From positions 1 through 15,189 of the forward strand of contig DAIDAH010000038.1 in the NCBI GenBank assembly GCA_027310735.1: a stretch of 15,189 bases of DNA. The letters are read 5' to 3'. Position numbers and translations under genes: made by a program. This document shows, piece after piece, positions 1-6,988 of this stretch; the first letter of the stretch is position 1; each line of letters starts with the position of its first letter. Source of the DNA: Methylotenera sp. Lineage in GTDB: Bacteria; Pseudomonadota; Gammaproteobacteria; Burkholderiales; Methylophilaceae. The notes under the pieces are model-generated. The model ran no database searches. It had not been told where the DNA came from and worked only from the letters and a program-made list of their open reading frames with translations.

Positions 1-21
1 GTGTTTACGCTTGGGACTCAC

Positions 22-42
22 GTGTGACCATTTTTGTCACAC
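22..42. other. Inverted repeat downstream of the mxaD-like gene
   Basis: A perfect 7-base inverted repeat (GTGTGAC at 22-28, GTCACAC at 36-42) with a 7-base loop lies 10 bases past the stop codon of the mxaD-like gene. Read on the minus strand no run of U follows the hairpin, so it is not a canonical terminator for that gene. Read on the plus strand a loosely T-rich stretch follows, so it could end a transcript entering from the left. It may simply protect an mRNA 3' end. Confidence 0.35.
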
Positions 43-52
43 TTGAATTTTC

Positions 53-586
53 TTATTTAGCTTCTGCCACTTTTTGTAAGTTAGCTAAGCCAGCATCATA
101 AATATCTGATACAGCTTTGATTGCTGTTTCGTCGTCTTGACCTGCTGGAATAGGTGGGTTCAATTTGTATAAGCGGTAGAATCGGCCTAACCATGTTACA
201 GTGGTTTCGCCAGGTTTTGCACCTTTAGCAACGGTTATGATTGAGTAGTAATCAGTAAGAGGTAATGTGCCAGAGTCGATTTCATATTTCACTTTCATGC
301 TGCCATCGTCGATGCTGCGTAATTTTTCATACACATGACCACCGTCTTTAAATGTAAGTAGTCTGAAAGTGTCGTCGCCTTTTTTCTCTACCTTGTTGCT
401 AGCAATACCTGGTAGCCATTTTTGGACGTTACCAAAATCTTTGACGATTGCCCAAACCTTAGCTGGGTCTGCTTTGATTGTGACTGTTTTTTCAACTTTT
501 TGTGGTGATGGGCCGTGTGCTGCTGCGGTAAGTGGAACTAAACTTACACTAAGAGCAAGTGCAAGTAATGCGAAAATCTTTTTCAT
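53..586 (-). CDS. MxaD-like periplasmic SRPBCC (START/Bet v1 fold) protein
   Basis: A 177-residue protein with a clear Sec signal peptide (MKK, then a hydrophobic run of about 15 residues, cleavage likely after LTAAA near residue 22). The mature part begins HGPSPQKVEKTV and carries the SRPBCC pattern of a helix-grip lipid/ligand-binding fold (DPAKVWAIVKDFGNVQKWLPG). Its length and HGP start resemble MxaD, a periplasmic protein of methylotrophs reported to aid electron transfer between methanol dehydrogenase and its cytochrome c; the role here is inferred. The frame is open for 17 codons further upstream, but the ATG at 586 is preferred because GGAGA sits at the right spacing before it and the signal peptide then starts at residue 1. 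No other mxa genes are nearby, so mxaD itself is not certain and a generic SRPBCC protein is the alternative. Confidence 0.85.
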   Translation of the reverse strand: MKKIFALLALALSVSLVPLTAAAHGPSPQKVEKTVTIKADPAKVWAIVKDFGNVQKWLPGIASNKVEKKGDDTFRLLTFKDGGHVYEKLRSIDDGSMKVKYEIDSGTLPLTDYYSIITVAKGAKPGETTVTWLGRFYRLYKLNPPIPAGQDDETAIKAVSDIYDAGLANLQKVAEAK

Positions 587-643
587 GTATTTTTCTCCAA
601 AGTTCTCAATTGATGAGAGTTGTGATTCTAAAAACAACGGTTC

Positions 644-649
644 ATTATA
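644..649 (-). promoter_or_regulatory. Probable -10 element for the mxaD-like gene
   Basis: On the minus strand a perfect TATAAT lies about 58 bases before the ATG at 586, which would give a leader of roughly 50 bases. The hexamer 17 bases upstream (TTTAAG) is a poor -35, so the promoter may need an activator. The rest of the 587-857 gap is AT-rich and holds an inverted repeat at 746-768 but no gene. Confidence 0.45.
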
Positions 650-745
650 AACGACGATGAGGCTTTCTTAAATGCTCTGTTGCTTGTACTTAAGCTAACG
701 ATGTAATGATTGCTTGGTTGACAGGCTATATTGAGTTTTTTAGAT

Positions 746-768
746 ATAAACATAAATGATGTGTTTAT
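746..768. repeat. AT-rich inverted repeat, possible operator
   Basis: ATAAACA (746-752) and TGTTTAT (762-768) form a perfect 7-base inverted repeat with a 9-base spacer. It sits about 100 bases upstream of the probable -10 of the mxaD-like gene. The size suits a dimeric regulator site, but AT-rich repeats of this length also occur by chance. Confidence 0.25.
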
Positions 769-857
769 TAAAGTTGACCAGTTAATTAAGTGCGGTGAGT
801 TTTAAGTTGTGACCTTTTTATACGAATTTTTTGCGTTATGTGCGGCCAGTCATTAAA

Positions 858-1850
858 TTAACGGCTTAAAATAAATTGTCCAAATGCGCGGCTTTTTTCA
901 CCAGTTTTAATTGTGGTCAGTAATGTGTTTGTGTTGGTGTTAATTACGCTGACATTGCTGCTGCCCCAGTTGGCAACATAGGCGCGGTGGTTGATTGCAT
1001 CTATGTTGATGCCTTCAGGGATGTTGCCTACATCAATGCTGGCGATTGTTTTTTGTGTAGCAACGTCAATGACTGTTACGCTGTCATCTTCAGTATTAGT
1101 CACATATAGTGTTTTTTCATCCAGACTAAATGTTGCGCAATAAGGGTGATAGCCTACTTTTAATCGTTGTTGCTGTTCAGTCTCGGTGTTGATGATGCTG
1201 ATGCTATCTTCTTTTACATTCACGCTTACAAGCCATTTTCCGCTAGTGCTTAGTGCTAAGCCATACGGATGTTTGCCCACAGGTATTGTTTTTTTAATAT
1301 CAAGTGTTGTTGTATCAATAATCGTAATTTCGTTACTGTCACGATTGGCTACATATAGCTGTTGGTTGTCTGGGCTGACGACCATGCCTGCGGGTGCATT
1401 CGCCACTTTGAGTTCGCGCAGAATTTTGTTCTGATATGTGTCGACTACAAGTACATGATTACCAAACCAATCCGCAACGTAAAGTGTTTTGCTATCTGGC
1501 GATAGTGCTAGGCCTACAGGTGAGCCTGAAGCTTGTATTGTGCCTATCACTGCATTTGTTTGCGTGTTGATGATGGATATGTTTTGGCTTTCAACATTTG
1601 AAATATAAGCACGCTGTAATTGGGCAGAAACGGCAATACCTACAGGAGCCTTGCCAACTTGAATCGTTTTAATGACTGTATTTTCAGTGGTATCAATCAC
1701 GGATACCGTGTTTTCTCCTTGATTAGTAATGTAGGCGAGGGAGTGTTTTTGTTGGGTTGGAATCATTGTGCAGCTGATATTGAGTGCGGCGATGGCAAGA
1801 GCAATAACAAAGTGATTAAGTTTCAATGGTTTATTTGGCTGTATATTCAT
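858..1850 (-). CDS. YVTN-family seven-bladed beta-propeller protein, exported
   Basis: About 330 residues from the ATG at 1850. An N-terminal hydrophobic segment (about residues 13-26) ends at Cys27; the sequence LNISC is only a poor lipobox, so this may be a lipoprotein or a plain secreted protein. The remainder is seven repeats of about 42 residues of the YVTN type, each with a LYVANxxSNxVxVIDT-like strand pair followed by a turn such as VGKAPVGIAVS. Seven copies predict one closed propeller. Such proteins bind partners or surfaces and some are associated with PQQ-dependent alcohol oxidation; the ligand cannot be told from sequence. The frame continues upstream to 1997 but would overlap rppH on the other strand and bury the signal segment, so 1850 is preferred, although no strong ribosome site precedes it. 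Fold confidence is high, start confidence moderate. Confidence 0.85.
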   Translation of the reverse strand: MNIQPNKPLKLNHFVIALAIAALNISCTMIPTQQKHSLAYITNQGENTVSVIDTTENTVIKTIQVGKAPVGIAVSAQLQRAYISNVESQNISIINTQTNAVIGTIQASGSPVGLALSPDSKTLYVADWFGNHVLVVDTYQNKILRELKVANAPAGMVVSPDNQQLYVANRDSNEITIIDTTTLDIKKTIPVGKHPYGLALSTSGKWLVSVNVKEDSISIINTETEQQQRLKVGYHPYCATFSLDEKTLYVTNTEDDSVTVIDVATQKTIASIDVGNIPEGINIDAINHRAYVANWGSSNVSVINTNTNTLLTTIKTGEKSRAFGQFILSR

Positions 1851-1938
1851 AAAATAGGTAAGTTCTAGCAAATGGCTGCTTTCAATAATGCTGGAAATAT
1901 GAAAAAATTGCACTAAATTATTTAGGCAGTATAACGCT

Positions 1939-2424
1939 ATGTTAGATCGTGACGGGTTTCGCCCGAATGTTGGCATTATTCTATGTAATGCTAACAATCA
2001 GGTGTTTTGGGGTAAGCGTATCCGTGAGCATGCTTGGCAATTTCCACAGGGTGGTATTAACTATGGGGAAAGCCCTGAGCAGGCGATGTATCGTGAGTTG
2101 ATGGAAGAAGTCGGTTTAAAGCCTGAGCATGTAAAAATTTTAGGCCGCACCAAAGATTGGTTGCGCTATGAAGTGCCTACCAGTTGGGTGAAGCGCGAAT
2201 GGCGCGGCAGCTATAGAGGTCAAAAGCAAATTTGGTATTTGCTACGCATGGTTGGGCGTGATAGTGATGTTTCATTACGCGCGAGTGATCATCCTGAATT
2301 TGATGCTTGGCGCTGGAGTGAGTATTGGGTGCCGCTTGAAGATGTCATTGAATTTAAGCGCGGTGTTTATGAGTCAGCACTAAATGAATTAGCACCGCAT
2401 TTGCATCATAAGGCTGTTAAGTAG
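1939..2424 (+). CDS. rppH: RNA pyrophosphohydrolase RppH (NudH)
   Basis: RppH removes pyrophosphate from the 5' end of triphosphorylated mRNA, which opens the transcript to 5'-monophosphate-dependent RNase E-type decay. The 161-residue protein opens with LDRDGFRPNVGIILCN and contains WQFPQGGINYGES, both diagnostic of this family. The Nudix box spans residues 38-60 with all key residues present (G38, E44, R52, E53, E56, E57, G59). The length is close to E. coli RppH (176), with a shorter tail. An AGG lies 11 bases before the ATG. The gene is divergent from the propeller gene, with 88 bases between starts, and convergent with psd. RNase G, another RNA-decay enzyme, is encoded at the far end of the window. 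Confidence 0.95.
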   Translation: MLDRDGFRPNVGIILCNANNQVFWGKRIREHAWQFPQGGINYGESPEQAMYRELMEEVGLKPEHVKILGRTKDWLRYEVPTSWVKREWRGSYRGQKQIWYLLRMVGRDSDVSLRASDHPEFDAWRWSEYWVPLEDVIEFKRGVYESALNELAPHLHHKAVK

Positions 2425-2431
2425 AAGTATA

Positions 2432-2456
2432 TGAGAGAGGTGCAAAGCCTCTCTCA
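2432..2456. terminator. Hairpin between convergent rppH and psd
   Basis: A perfect 9-base-pair stem (TGAGAGAGG at 2432-2440, CCTCTCTCA at 2448-2456) with a 7-base loop lies 7 bases after the rppH stop and 18 bases beyond the psd stop. Only a short GTTT follows on the plus strand and no T run on the minus strand, so it is a weak or Rho-assisted terminator that could serve both genes. Confidence 0.55.
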
Positions 2457-2474
2457 GTTTATGGGTTGTCAGTT

Positions 2475-3341
2475 TTAGAGTTGTGTATTATTGCCCATTA
2501 CTTCACCAAGTTGAATGGCACGTGCTGGCTTCCAGTCATTATTGAATTCAAGCGCGTCTTTCTGAAATAACATTACCACCGTAGAGCCCAGTAAGAATCT
2601 TCCCATTTCATCCCCTTGTTTTAGAGAGATGTTCCGTTTTTCATACTTCCATGTGCGCATGTTGCCGGTGCGAGGCGGGTTAATAATGCCATTGGCAGCA
2701 TCGTGCCAAACCGTTGCCATGCTACCGACAATAGTAGCTCCTACTAACACCATAATAAAACTGCCGTGTTGTGCTGAGGTGAATTCGCATACGACGCGTT
2801 CATTCCGTGCAAATAGCCCAGGTACGCCTTGTGCGGTAGTGGGGTTCACTGAAAATAAGTCCCCTGGCACGTAGGTCATGCTTTTGAGTGCGCCGTCACA
2901 GGGCATGTGAATGCGGTGATAGTCTTTAGGGCTTAGGTACAAGCAGGCGAAATGACCATTCTTAAATTTAGCAGCTAAATCTTTATCGCCACCAACCAAG
3001 GCCGTAGTTGAGTATGCGTGGCCTTTTGCCTGAAAAATTTGGTCGGCTTTAATGTTGCCAAACTGGCTAATTGCACCATCTACAGGACAAATGAAATCGG
3101 CTTGCGCGAGTGGTCGTGCGTTATTTTTTAATGGTCGTGTAAAGAACTCGTTAAAGGTTTTATATGCATTGATGTCTGGCTGAGCCGCTTCATTCATATT
3201 GACATTGTAGCGCTTCACAAACCAGCGAATAACAGATGTGGTTAGACTGCCTCCTTGTAAATGCGCCAATTTGCCAGCGAGAGCGGTGATGGCTTGTTTG
3301 GGTAGTAAATATTGCGTTGCGACAGTAATACGATTTTTCAT
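2475..3341 (-). CDS. psd: Phosphatidylserine decarboxylase proenzyme
   Basis: Membrane-associated enzyme that decarboxylates phosphatidylserine to phosphatidylethanolamine. The 288-residue proenzyme carries the LGST self-cleavage motif with Ser253; cleavage before this serine would give a beta chain of 252 residues and a pyruvoyl-bearing alpha chain of 36. Asp88 (CPVDGAIS) and His145 (YHRIHMP) match the Asp and His that, with this Ser, form the processing triad in E. coli Psd. The ATG at 3341 has no evident ribosome site. The gene follows ilvC, but a terminator lies between them, so psd needs read-through or its own promoter; none is obvious in the short gap. In many betaproteobacteria psd is followed by pssA and leuA; here it faces rppH instead. 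Confidence 0.96.
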   Translation of the reverse strand: MKNRITVATQYLLPKQAITALAGKLAHLQGGSLTTSVIRWFVKRYNVNMNEAAQPDINAYKTFNEFFTRPLKNNARPLAQADFICPVDGAISQFGNIKADQIFQAKGHAYSTTALVGGDKDLAAKFKNGHFACLYLSPKDYHRIHMPCDGALKSMTYVPGDLFSVNPTTAQGVPGLFARNERVVCEFTSAQHGSFIMVLVGATIVGSMATVWHDAANGIINPPRTGNMRTWKYEKRNISLKQGDEMGRFLLGSTVVMLFQKDALEFNNDWKPARAIQLGEVMGNNTQL

Positions 3342-3368
3342 ATATGTTTGCTGAGTCTAATTTAAATG

Positions 3369-3407
3369 TACAAATTAAAAAGGGCAAAACGTAAAACGCT
3401 TTGCCCT
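3369..3407 (-). terminator. Intrinsic terminator of ilvC
   Basis: Read on the minus strand, a stem of 8 pairs (AGGGCAAA / TTTGCCCT, arms 3400-3407 and 3381-3388) is extended inside by three pairs (CGT/ACG) after one mismatch, with a 3-base loop. It is followed by TTTTAATTT. This is a typical Rho-independent terminator 31 bases beyond the ilvC stop codon. Confidence 0.8.
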
Positions 3408-3437
3408 AATTTCTTAATCTTGCTGATTGAGCGAAGA

Positions 3438-4454
3438 TTAGTTTTTAGATTGGTCAACTAATTTGTTTTTAGCAATCCAAGGCATCATTGCACGTAGCTG
3501 ACCGCCAACTTGTTCAATTGGATGTGCTGCGTTCAAACGACGACGTGCTGTCATTTCTGGGTAGTTAGTCCGGCCTTCTAAGATGAAGCGTTTAGCGTAT
3601 TCACCGTTTTGAATGTTAGCTAAGCACTCTTGCATTGCGTAGCGTGATTCATCGTTGATGACTTTAGGACCAGTTACGTATTCACCGTATTCAGCATTGT
3701 TTGAGATTGAGTAGTTCATATTGGCAATGCCACCTTCGTACATCAAATCTACAATCAATTTCAATTCGTGCAAGCACTCAAAGTATGCCATTTCAGGGGC
3801 GTAACCAGCTTCAACTAATGTTTCAAAGCCAGCTTTAACTAACTCAACAGCGCCGCCACATAAAACAGCTTGTTCACCGAACAAGTCAGTTTCAGTTTCT
3901 TCACGGAAATCAGTTTCGATTACGCCGCCTTTAGTGCCGCCGTTAGCTGCTGCGTATGAAAGCGCAACTTCTTTTGCTTTGCCAGATTTGTCTTGGTATA
4001 CCGCGATCAATGAAGGTACGCCGCCACCTTTTAGGTATTCTGAACGCACTGTGTGGCCTGGGCCTTTTGGAGCAATCATGATTACATCTAAATCAGCACG
4101 TGGTGTGATTTGGTTGTAATGAATGTTGAAGCCGTGCGCAAACGCTAATGTAGCGCCTTGTTTCAAGTTGGCAGCAACATCTGCATCGAAAATTTGTGGC
4201 ATGTTTTCGTCAGGCAATAGCAGCATCACTACGTCAGCTTGTTTTGTTGCGTCTGCGATTTCTAAAACGTTGTGACCAGCAGTAACAGCTTTAGCCCATG
4301 AACTGCCGCCTTTACGTAGGCCGATAGTGACATCAACACCGCTGTCTTTAAGGTTAGCTGCGTGTGCATGGCCTTGTGAACCGTAACCAACGATAGTTAC
4401 TTTTTTGCCTTTGATTAAACCAAGGTCTGCATCTTTATCGTAATAAACTTTCAT
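3438..4454 (-). CDS. ilvC: Ketol-acid reductoisomerase (NADP+), class I
   Basis: IlvC converts acetolactate or acetohydroxybutyrate to the dihydroxy acids in valine, isoleucine and leucine synthesis, using NADPH and Mg2+. The 338 residues fit the short class I enzyme. The N-terminal Rossmann domain has VGYGSQGHAHA (G23, G25, G28), and Arg47 with Ser51/Ser52 (LRKGGSSW) is the usual NADPH-phosphate-binding loop. The catalytic histidine lies in FAHGFNIHY, and the metal-binding acidic residues in TDFREETETDLFGEQ. The C-terminal knotted helical domain is complete. AAGGA sits 6 bases before the ATG at 4454. This is the last gene of the ilvI-ilvH-ilvC group, after a 128-base spacer, and ends in a clear terminator. 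Confidence 0.98.
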   Translation of the reverse strand: MKVYYDKDADLGLIKGKKVTIVGYGSQGHAHAANLKDSGVDVTIGLRKGGSSWAKAVTAGHNVLEIADATKQADVVMLLLPDENMPQIFDADVAANLKQGATLAFAHGFNIHYNQITPRADLDVIMIAPKGPGHTVRSEYLKGGGVPSLIAVYQDKSGKAKEVALSYAAANGGTKGGVIETDFREETETDLFGEQAVLCGGAVELVKAGFETLVEAGYAPEMAYFECLHELKLIVDLMYEGGIANMNYSISNNAEYGEYVTGPKVINDESRYAMQECLANIQNGEYAKRFILEGRTNYPEMTARRRLNAAHPIEQVGGQLRAMMPWIAKNKLVDQSKN

Positions 4455-4472
4455 TTCATTTCCTTTAAATTT

Positions 4473-4486
4473 AGGGGTAAGGGGTA
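4473..4486. repeat. Tandem heptamer in the ilvC leader
   Basis: Two exact tandem copies of AGGGGTA (4473-4479 and 4480-4486) lie just upstream of the ilvC ribosome site. In the ilvC transcript they read UACCCCU twice. The function is unknown and it may be chance. Confidence 0.4.
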
Positions 4487-4499
4487 GGAATCTATCTGT

Positions 4500-4565
4500 G
4501 ACGAGTGTTTGCTGGAAATTAACAGTAAGCTAATTGTATCCGTAGCGCTTTTAACAAAACTCGTC
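4500..4565 (-). other. Long imperfect inverted repeat in the ilvH-ilvC spacer
   Basis: Arms at 4500-4511 and 4555-4565 pair over 7 plus 4 base pairs with a single bulged base (4507), closing a 43-base loop. If the spacer is transcribed, the ilvC leader could fold into this stem. No known riboswitch or leader peptide was recognised here. A TACAAT that could act as a -10 is present, but no good -35 pairs with it. Confidence 0.4.
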
Positions 4566-4582
4566 GCTTTTATTCCTGATTG

Positions 4583-5074
4583 CTAAACTTTTAATATCCT
4601 GTCGCCGCGACCAATGCCTGATGCGCCTGTGCGGACGGTTTCTAAAATTGCAGCTTTATCTAAACTTTCGATAAAGGCATCTAGTTTGGTGCCAGAGCCG
4701 GTAAGCTCAATGGTAAAACTGCCGTCTGCCACATCGATAATGCGGCCACGGAAAATGTCGCACATGCGCTTCATTTCTTCTCTAAATGCACCTGTTGCTT
4801 TTACTTTAATGAGCATCAGTTCACGTTCAATAAACTTGCCGTCGTTTAAATCGAGTACTTTGACGACATCAACCAATTTATTTAGTTGTTTAATGATTTG
4901 TTCAATCACATCGTCTGAGCCTGAAGTCACTACCGTCATGCGTGATAGCGTTGGGTCTTCAGTCACGGCAACGGTTAGAGACTCAATATTGTAGCCGCGA
5001 GCCGAAAACAGACCTGCAACGCGAGACAATGCGCCAGCTTCATTTTCCATTAATAGCGAAATAATATGACGCAT
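4583..5074 (-). CDS. ilvH: Acetolactate synthase small (regulatory) subunit
   Basis: Regulatory subunit of acetohydroxyacid synthase; it activates the catalytic subunit and confers valine feedback inhibition. The 163 residues match IlvH. An N-terminal ACT domain (about residues 3-75) begins RHIISLLMENEAGALSRVAG and continues through FSARGYNIESLTV, the region that binds valine at the ACT dimer interface. The second half (RELMLIKVKA onward) is the usual C-terminal domain. The ATG directly follows the TAA of ilvI with no spacing (TAAATG). A strong GGAGG lies 8 bases before it inside the end of ilvI, so the two subunits are probably translationally coupled to keep their ratio. Confidence 0.97.
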   Translation of the reverse strand: MRHIISLLMENEAGALSRVAGLFSARGYNIESLTVAVTEDPTLSRMTVVTSGSDDVIEQIIKQLNKLVDVVKVLDLNDGKFIERELMLIKVKATGAFREEMKRMCDIFRGRIIDVADGSFTIELTGSGTKLDAFIESLDKAAILETVRTGASGIGRGDRILKV

Positions 5075-6808
5075 TTATAGATCCTCCGCATTGATGTCAT
5101 TAGCCAGAAGCATCTCGGTTAAACCTTTGCCTGCAGCAATCATCGGAAACACGTTTTCTTTTTGGTCTGTGATGAAGTTCATAAACACAAAGCGGTCTTT
5201 CATGTCGAAAGCTTCTTTGAGTGCGCCTTCTACGTCATTGGAGTTTTCGATGCGCATACCAACGTGTCCATAAGACTCAGCTAGCTTAACAAAGTCTGGC
5301 AGGCTTTCCATGTAAGATTCTGAGTAACGATTCTCATAGAAAAACTCTTGCCATTGGCGAACCATACCTAAGTAGCGGTTGTTCAGCAGAATGACTTTAA
5401 TCGGCAAGTGATATTGTGCGCAGGTAGAAAGCTCTTGAATATTCATTTGAATGCTGCCTTCACCTGTAACGCAGGCCACTTGCGCTGTAGGATTGGCCAA
5501 TTGGCATCCCATAGCATAAGGTAAGCCTACGCCCATGGTGCCAAGGCCGCCTGAATTGATCCAGCGGCGAGGTTTATCAAACTTGTAATATTGTGCTGCC
5601 CACATTTGGTGTTGACCTACGTCAGATGTAACATAGGCATCACCTTTGGTGACTTCCCAAAGCTTTTCAATTACATATTGTGGTTTGATTAAACCGTTGC
5701 TGTTGTCATAACTTAGGCAAAGTTTGCTGCGCCATGCTTCAATTTGCTCCCACCAAGCTTTAAGTGCGGGCGATTGCTGTTTTGGTGTTTCTGTAGCCAC
5801 TAAATCATTCATTTCTGCCAGTACAGATTTTACGTCGCCAACAATCGGCACATCTACTTTTACGCGTTTTGAAATAGACGATGGGTCAATGTCGATATGG
5901 ATAATCGTGCGTGACTTGCTGAAAAAGTGTTCAGGATTACCAATGACGCGGTCATCAAAGCGAGCGCCTACAGCCAAGAGTACATCGCACTCTTGCATTG
6001 CCATATTGGCTTCATAGGTGCCGTGCATGCCAAGCATGCCTACAAACTGTTTGTCAGTAGACGGATATCCACCCAAGCCCATTAGTGTATTGGTAATTGG
6101 CAGATTAAGTGCTTTGACTAATTTAACCAAGGCCTCTGAAGCCTCGCCAAGAACTACACCGCCACCGGTGTAAACCATTGGTCGCTTGGCTTCTAGTAAC
6201 AATTTAACGGCTTTTTTAATTTGTCCGCTGTGGCCTTTGGTAATCGGCGTGTATGAGCGTAACTCAACTGTATTAGGGTAAACAAATTCAGCTAAATGCG
6301 CAGTAATATCTTTAGGGATATCTACAACAACTGGGCCAGGGCGACCTGTTCTCGCTATATGGAATGCCTTTTTCATGGTACTGGCGATGTCTTTTACATC
6401 TTTCACCAAGAAATTGTGCTTAACGCATGGGCGTGTAATACCCACCATGTCTACTTCTTGGAATGCATCTAAGCCAATGGCTGGTACTGGCACTTGTCCG
6501 CTGATGACTACCAGTGGAATTGAGTCCATATAAGCTGTGGCTATGCCTGTAATGGCATTCGTCGCGCCAGGGCCAGATGTAACCAGTGCAACACCCACTT
6601 CACCTGTGGCGCGTGAGAATGCATCAGCCGCATGCACAGCGGCCTGCTCATGGCGTACGAGGATATGCTTAAAGTGGTTTTGATTGTAAATCGCGTCGTA
6701 GATGTGCAACACTGCGCCACCTGGGTAGCCGAACACGAATTTGACTTTCTCTTGCTCCAAGCACCGGATAACTATTTCTGCGCCTGTGATTTGTTGAGTG
6801 TCTGCCAT
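5075..6808 (-). CDS. ilvI: Acetolactate synthase large (catalytic) subunit
   Basis: Thiamine-diphosphate enzyme that condenses pyruvate with pyruvate or 2-ketobutyrate, the first common step to valine, leucine and isoleucine. The 577 residues contain the N-terminal pyrimidine-binding domain with FGYPGGAVLHIYDA and catalytic Glu54 (RHEQAAVHAADAF), a central FAD/DHAP-type domain, and the C-terminal diphosphate-binding domain. The TPP motif runs from G449 to N477, with GEG in place of the textbook GDG; this conservative form is common in proteobacterial IlvI proteins. The start at 6808 gives the usual N-terminus (ITGAEIVIRCLEQE); its ribosome site (AAAAGA) is weak. This is the first gene of the ilvIHC operon, with a promoter about 40 bases upstream. 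Confidence 0.97.
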   Translation of the reverse strand: MADTQQITGAEIVIRCLEQEKVKFVFGYPGGAVLHIYDAIYNQNHFKHILVRHEQAAVHAADAFSRATGEVGVALVTSGPGATNAITGIATAYMDSIPLVVISGQVPVPAIGLDAFQEVDMVGITRPCVKHNFLVKDVKDIASTMKKAFHIARTGRPGPVVVDIPKDITAHLAEFVYPNTVELRSYTPITKGHSGQIKKAVKLLLEAKRPMVYTGGGVVLGEASEALVKLVKALNLPITNTLMGLGGYPSTDKQFVGMLGMHGTYEANMAMQECDVLLAVGARFDDRVIGNPEHFFSKSRTIIHIDIDPSSISKRVKVDVPIVGDVKSVLAEMNDLVATETPKQQSPALKAWWEQIEAWRSKLCLSYDNSNGLIKPQYVIEKLWEVTKGDAYVTSDVGQHQMWAAQYYKFDKPRRWINSGGLGTMGVGLPYAMGCQLANPTAQVACVTGEGSIQMNIQELSTCAQYHLPIKVILLNNRYLGMVRQWQEFFYENRYSESYMESLPDFVKLAESYGHVGMRIENSNDVEGALKEAFDMKDRFVFMNFITDQKENVFPMIAAGKGLTEMLLANDINAEDL

Positions 6809-6845
6809 AAATCTTTTAATTTTAACTATTATTTGGTAACCCTAT

Positions 6846-6874
6846 ACCATAACGGTTTGCAGGTGTTTGGTCAA
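6846..6874 (-). promoter_or_regulatory. Sigma70-type promoter of ilvIHC
   Basis: On the minus strand TTGACC (6874-6869) and TATGGT (6851-6846) are 17 bases apart, matching 5/6 and 4/6 of the consensus. The start point would be near 6839, leaving a leader of only about 30 bases. That is too short for a leader-peptide attenuator, so control, if any, is likely by a DNA-binding regulator. Confidence 0.65.
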
Positions 6875-6968
6875 GGATGAAAATATGCTGATTAGCCGTT
6901 TGTAGTGATGTTGCGTTAAAAGTGGAGTTTGATTGATTTTAAGGTAAGCTAGAACTGGCTTGACTTCA

Positions 6969-6978
6969 GAGTTAACTC
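6969..6978. repeat. 10-base palindrome between gspE-like gene and ilvI promoter
   Basis: GAGTTAACTC is a perfect palindrome located 10 bases past the stop codon of the GspE-like gene and about 95 bases upstream of the ilvI -35. It could be a regulator site or a chance palindrome. No clear terminator for the GspE-like gene was found in this gap. Confidence 0.25.
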
Positions 6979-6988
6979 GATAAAAATT

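Noticed and set aside
15..27. GACTCACGTGTGA also occurs inside the GST gene near 10006-10018
   Set aside because: A repeated 13-mer in 15 kb is expected about once or twice by chance, and the second copy is explained by coding sequence (DSRVI).
3..101. Open plus-strand frame from the left edge, possibly the end of an upstream gene
   Set aside because: It would run 47 bases into the 3' end of the mxaD-like gene on the opposite strand, has no recognisable motif, and short edge frames are expected by chance.
369..650. 93-codon plus-strand open frame opposite the mxaD-like gene
   Set aside because: It lies antisense to a well-supported gene with signal peptide and ribosome site, and its translation has no recognisable domain. 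The same applies to the other antisense frames across ilvI, gspE-like, nadC, mnmA, marC and rng.
3190..3387. 65-codon minus-strand frame overlapping the psd start
   Set aside because: It overlaps the psd N-terminus in another frame and runs through the region of the ilvC terminator; the peptide shows no domain.
4451..4459. Two-codon mini-frame ATGAAATGA overlapping the ilvC start
   Set aside because: Its ATG sits too close to the Shine-Dalgarno sequence to be used, and such overlaps arise easily in A-rich leaders.
5433..5464. GEG instead of GDG at the IlvI thiamine-diphosphate motif
   Set aside because: The change keeps the acidic metal ligand and, to my knowledge, is common in proteobacterial IlvI, so it is not evidence of altered function.
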